In this document: in pieces, positions 14,322-16,264 of the stretch | How the letters are laid out: every line of letters starts with the position of its first letter | How positions within the stretch are numbered: the stretch's first letter is position 1 | Source of the DNA: UBA4582 sp047629195 | GTDB lineage: Bacteria > Pseudomonadota > Gammaproteobacteria > Pseudomonadales > Azotimanducaceae | Assembly (NCBI GenBank): GCA_047629195.1 | Contig: JBLHWY010000147.1 | Coordinates: 1-16,264, forward strand | DNA: 16,264 nucleotides | Direction of reading: 5' to 3' | Notes under the pieces: model-generated | What the model was told of the DNA's origin: nothing | Databases searched by the model: none | The model's input: the letters and a program-made list of their open reading frames with translations, nothing else | Made by a program: the position numbers and the translations under genes

Positions 14322-16133
14322 CTAAAAAAATTCCAACCCCTCGAATTTGCCAGTACTGCGCCATTCATCCAGATATTTGAAATAGGCCATCGCACCCGCT
14401 GGGTATCCAACCGCGAGCTCTGAACCTGGTCGCGGTGTTTTACCTTCATTGTTGTAGTAACCCGGGGTGCAGTCAGGCGAGCCGATAATGCCGCTGCCGG
14501 TGCCAGATTGAAGTAGTTCAAGCCAGCTGTCTTCTGCCGCTTTGGTAACCTCGACCTGCTGGTTGCCAGTATCGGTCGCATGTTTGATTATCATTGCTAT
14601 TGTTCTACCCGCCTCAGTCAAATTGTGAGGCACGTTAGAAATCAGATTTGCGCCTTGAGTCGGTTGAACAATAAACGCGTTGGGAAACCCATGAACATGT
14701 ACCCCGTGTTTTGTGCGCATGCCGTCAGCCCAGTAATCAGACAGCTTTTGTCCGTCACGACCCACCATGTCGTAACCCGCGCGTCGCTCATATTCGGTAC
14801 CAACCTCAAATCCCGAAGCGTAGATGATGCAGTCCAGCTCGTATTCTTTGCCTGCGACGACAATACCTTTCTCTGTAATCTTCTCGACGCCTTGACCGTC
14901 TGTATCTATCAAGTAAGTGCCTGGCTCGTTGTAGGCTTGAAGGTACTGATCATGAAAGCATGGTCGTTTACACAGCTGTCGATACCAGGCTTTTAGTTTC
15001 TCAGCCGTCACATCGTCTTTGACAATTGTGTTCACCCGGGCGCGTATCTGCTCCATTTTTTCGAAGTCAGAGTCTTCATAAGCCGCCATCATGTTTTCGG
15101 GCGTCATTTTCTCGGGAGGCAAAGACATAATTTTTGACCTCACTCTTCGAGAAAGATCAGTCCATCCATCCATCACTAAATCTTCTACAGTATTGTCGCC
15201 GGTTTGGTTTGCGGTAAAGTTTTCAAGCCAACGTTGTTGCCAACCTTCGGTCGCGATCTCGCTGAACCAATCAGGGTCAGTTTGGGCATTGTTACGAATG
15301 TCGATAGAAGAGGGCGTGCGCTGGAATACGTAAAGCTCTTTGCAGGCTTTGGCCAAGTGGGGCACGCACTGTACAGACGTTGCGCCAGTGCCGATGATGC
15401 CAACACGCTTGTTTGCCAGACCGTCCATTTTCGAGCCTTTTGGGTCGCCGCCAGTGTAATTGTAGTCCCAGCGACTGGTGTGAAACGAGTGACCTTTGAA
15501 GGTCTCGATACCGGCAATACCCGGCAGCTTCGGTACATGCAGCGGGCCCGTGCCAGTGCCGATATATTGCGCGGTGAATTCGTCGCCGCGATTGGTTTTG
15601 ATGAGCCAGCGTGACTCAGCTTCTTGCCATTCCAGTGCCTCAACCTCGGTATGAAAAAGTGCGCCAGCGTACAGGTCGTACTGTTTGCCAATACGCTGAC
15701 ATTGCGCAAGGATTTCTGGTGCATGCGCGTACTTCTCGGTGGGCATGTGTCCCGTTTCTTCCAATAGCGGCATATACACAAATGACGCAGTGTCACACTG
15801 TGCGCCAGGGTAGCGATTCCAGTACCAGGTGCCGCCAAAATCTCCGCCTTTTTCTATCAATCGTACGTCAGTGATGCCAGCTTCTTTAAGTCTGGCGCCC
15901 GTAACCAGGCCCGCGAACCCGCCACCGATAAACGCAACTTTGACATGGTCTCTTTTGGGTTCACGTTCAACGCGAGGGGTATAGGGGTCTTCGAGATAAT
16001 GTGCTAATTGATCCTTAAGCTGAAGGTACTGCTCGTTGCCATCAGGGCGAAGCCTTTTGTCTCGCTCAGCCCTGTATTTCACTTTTAATGCATCTATGTC
16101 AAAGGCCATTGAGTCTGGATTTGTATTCGCCAT
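14322..16133 (-). CDS. Type I Baeyer-Villiger monooxygenase (FAD/NADPH)
   Basis: A 603-aa flavoprotein that inserts oxygen next to a ketone to give an ester or lactone. FAD Rossmann motif G70-x-G72-x-x-G75 (FIGGGFAGL), the BVMO fingerprint FxGxxxHxxxW(D) complete at F212-K-G214-HSF-H218-TSR-W222-D223, and the NADPH motif G248-T-G250-A-T-S253. R280 (SIDIRNN) aligns with the catalytic Arg that stabilises the flavin peroxide. It has about 65 residues before the first Rossmann fold, with YRAERDKRLRPDG, an extension I associate with the phenylacetone/cyclopentadecanone/steroid group; this is memory, not alignment. I chose ATG 16133; a GTG at 16145 would add four residues (MTSN) but has no Shine-Dalgarno. 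A promoter lies just upstream. The BASS gene follows on the same strand. Likely cytoplasmic; substrate unknown. Confidence 0.92.
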   Translation of the reverse strand: MANTNPDSMAFDIDALKVKYRAERDKRLRPDGNEQYLQLKDQLAHYLEDPYTPRVEREPKRDHVKVAFIGGGFAGLVTGARLKEAGITDVRLIEKGGDFGGTWYWNRYPGAQCDTASFVYMPLLEETGHMPTEKYAHAPEILAQCQRIGKQYDLYAGALFHTEVEALEWQEAESRWLIKTNRGDEFTAQYIGTGTGPLHVPKLPGIAGIETFKGHSFHTSRWDYNYTGGDPKGSKMDGLANKRVGIIGTGATSVQCVPHLAKACKELYVFQRTPSSIDIRNNAQTDPDWFSEIATEGWQQRWLENFTANQTGDNTVEDLVMDGWTDLSRRVRSKIMSLPPEKMTPENMMAAYEDSDFEKMEQIRARVNTIVKDDVTAEKLKAWYRQLCKRPCFHDQYLQAYNEPGTYLIDTDGQGVEKITEKGIVVAGKEYELDCIIYASGFEVGTEYERRAGYDMVGRDGQKLSDYWADGMRTKHGVHVHGFPNAFIVQPTQGANLISNVPHNLTEAGRTIAMIIKHATDTGNQQVEVTKAAEDSWLELLQSGTGSGIIGSPDCTPGYYNNEGKTPRPGSELAVGYPAGAMAYFKYLDEWRSTGKFEGLEFF

Positions 16134-16163
16134 ATTGCTCGTCACTCATTTTTTATAACCCAA

Positions 16164-16197
16164 TGTATACACTCGTTGATTTATTTGTCAATTTGAC
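16164..16197 (-). promoter_or_regulatory. Promoter and overlapping palindromes upstream of the BVMO gene
   Basis: On the minus strand, TTGACA (16191-16186), a 16-base spacer and TATACA (16169-16164; TACATT two bases on is an alternative -10). A perfect 5-1-5 palindrome GTCAA-T-TTGAC (16187-16197, plus strand) covers the -35, and TGTATACA (16164-16171) is a perfect 8-bp palindrome over the -10, with a further imperfect match outward. The RNA would start about 25 bases before ATG 16133. The layout suggests repressor control, as is common for catabolic monooxygenases. Confidence 0.5.
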
Positions 16198-16264
16198 TCG
16201 CGTGGTATTAGTCAGGCATATAGGCTTGTAGAAGTACACTAATCTGGCAACAAGCAGCAAATTG

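Noticed and set aside
15185..15838. 217-aa open frame on the minus strand
   Set aside because: It lies wholly inside the BVMO gene in another frame; its sequence is a shifted read of that gene with no family motif.
16099..16149. 16-codon frame MSDEQYGEYKSRLNGL overlapping the BVMO start
   Set aside because: It begins with an ATG just downstream of the promoter, so a leader peptide is conceivable, but there is no Shine-Dalgarno and nothing else supports translation.
1..16264. tRNA, rRNA, CRISPR, insertion sequence or prophage
   Set aside because: No cloverleaf, spaced direct repeats, transposase or phage motif was seen on either strand; the only tandem repeat is the 17-bp unit at 193-243.

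Overview
The window looks like a stretch of chromosome from a Gram-negative, heterotrophic and probably marine gammaproteobacterium. The reasons are an outer-membrane-type lipoprotein signal, peptidoglycan L,D-transpeptidase chemistry, sigma70-like promoters, moderate GC, and a gene mix typical of oligotrophic marine gammaproteobacteria: a Spinster-type MFS carrier, a dimethylglycine dehydrogenase-like flavoprotein, a luciferase-like monooxygenase and a Baeyer-Villiger monooxygenase. No taxonomic marker is present, so this assignment is inferred. I see no tRNA, rRNA, CRISPR array, insertion sequence or phage gene.

Left part (1-4813): the C-terminal end of an MFS transporter enters the window and ends inside a perfect 3 x 17 bp tandem repeat. 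A secreted serine hydrolase (beta-lactamase fold) fused to seven Ca-binding VCBS/FG-GAP repeats follows. Facing it on the minus strand is a tight two-gene operon for cell-wall remodelling: an L,D-transpeptidase with an SDGC active site and an NTF2-like tail, then an M14 (MpaA-like) zinc peptidase lipoprotein. Next comes a 391-base stretch without a gene (4814-5204).

Middle (5205-9548): a glycerophosphodiester phosphodiesterase-fold protein lacking the usual HRG catalytic motif is divergent from a Spinster-like MFS transporter. A perfect 7-5-7 palindrome lies between them and overlaps a -35 box. An enoyl-CoA hydratase with both catalytic glutamates follows the transporter. It converges on hemH (ferrochelatase), which has an internal four-cysteine insert.

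Right part (9636-16133): an 816-aa dimethylglycine/sarcosine dehydrogenase-like flavoprotein (FAD domain plus GcvT domains) diverges from a luciferase-like monooxygenase, with partly overlapping promoters. A bile acid:Na+ symporter family gene converges on the monooxygenase and is split by one in-frame TGA. Upstream of it, on the same strand, is a type I Baeyer-Villiger monooxygenase with a promoter and palindromes at its 5' end.

Together the right half suggests uptake and oxidation of hydrophobic or methylated organic compounds: BASS uptake, BVMO ring or ketone oxidation, beta-oxidation by the hydratase, and demethylation to the tetrahydrofolate pool. The individual families are well supported. 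The joint pathway is an inference. The observations most worth checking are the single-stop BASS gene, the GDPD without its catalytic HRG motif, and the shared control region between the dehydrogenase-like and monooxygenase genes.
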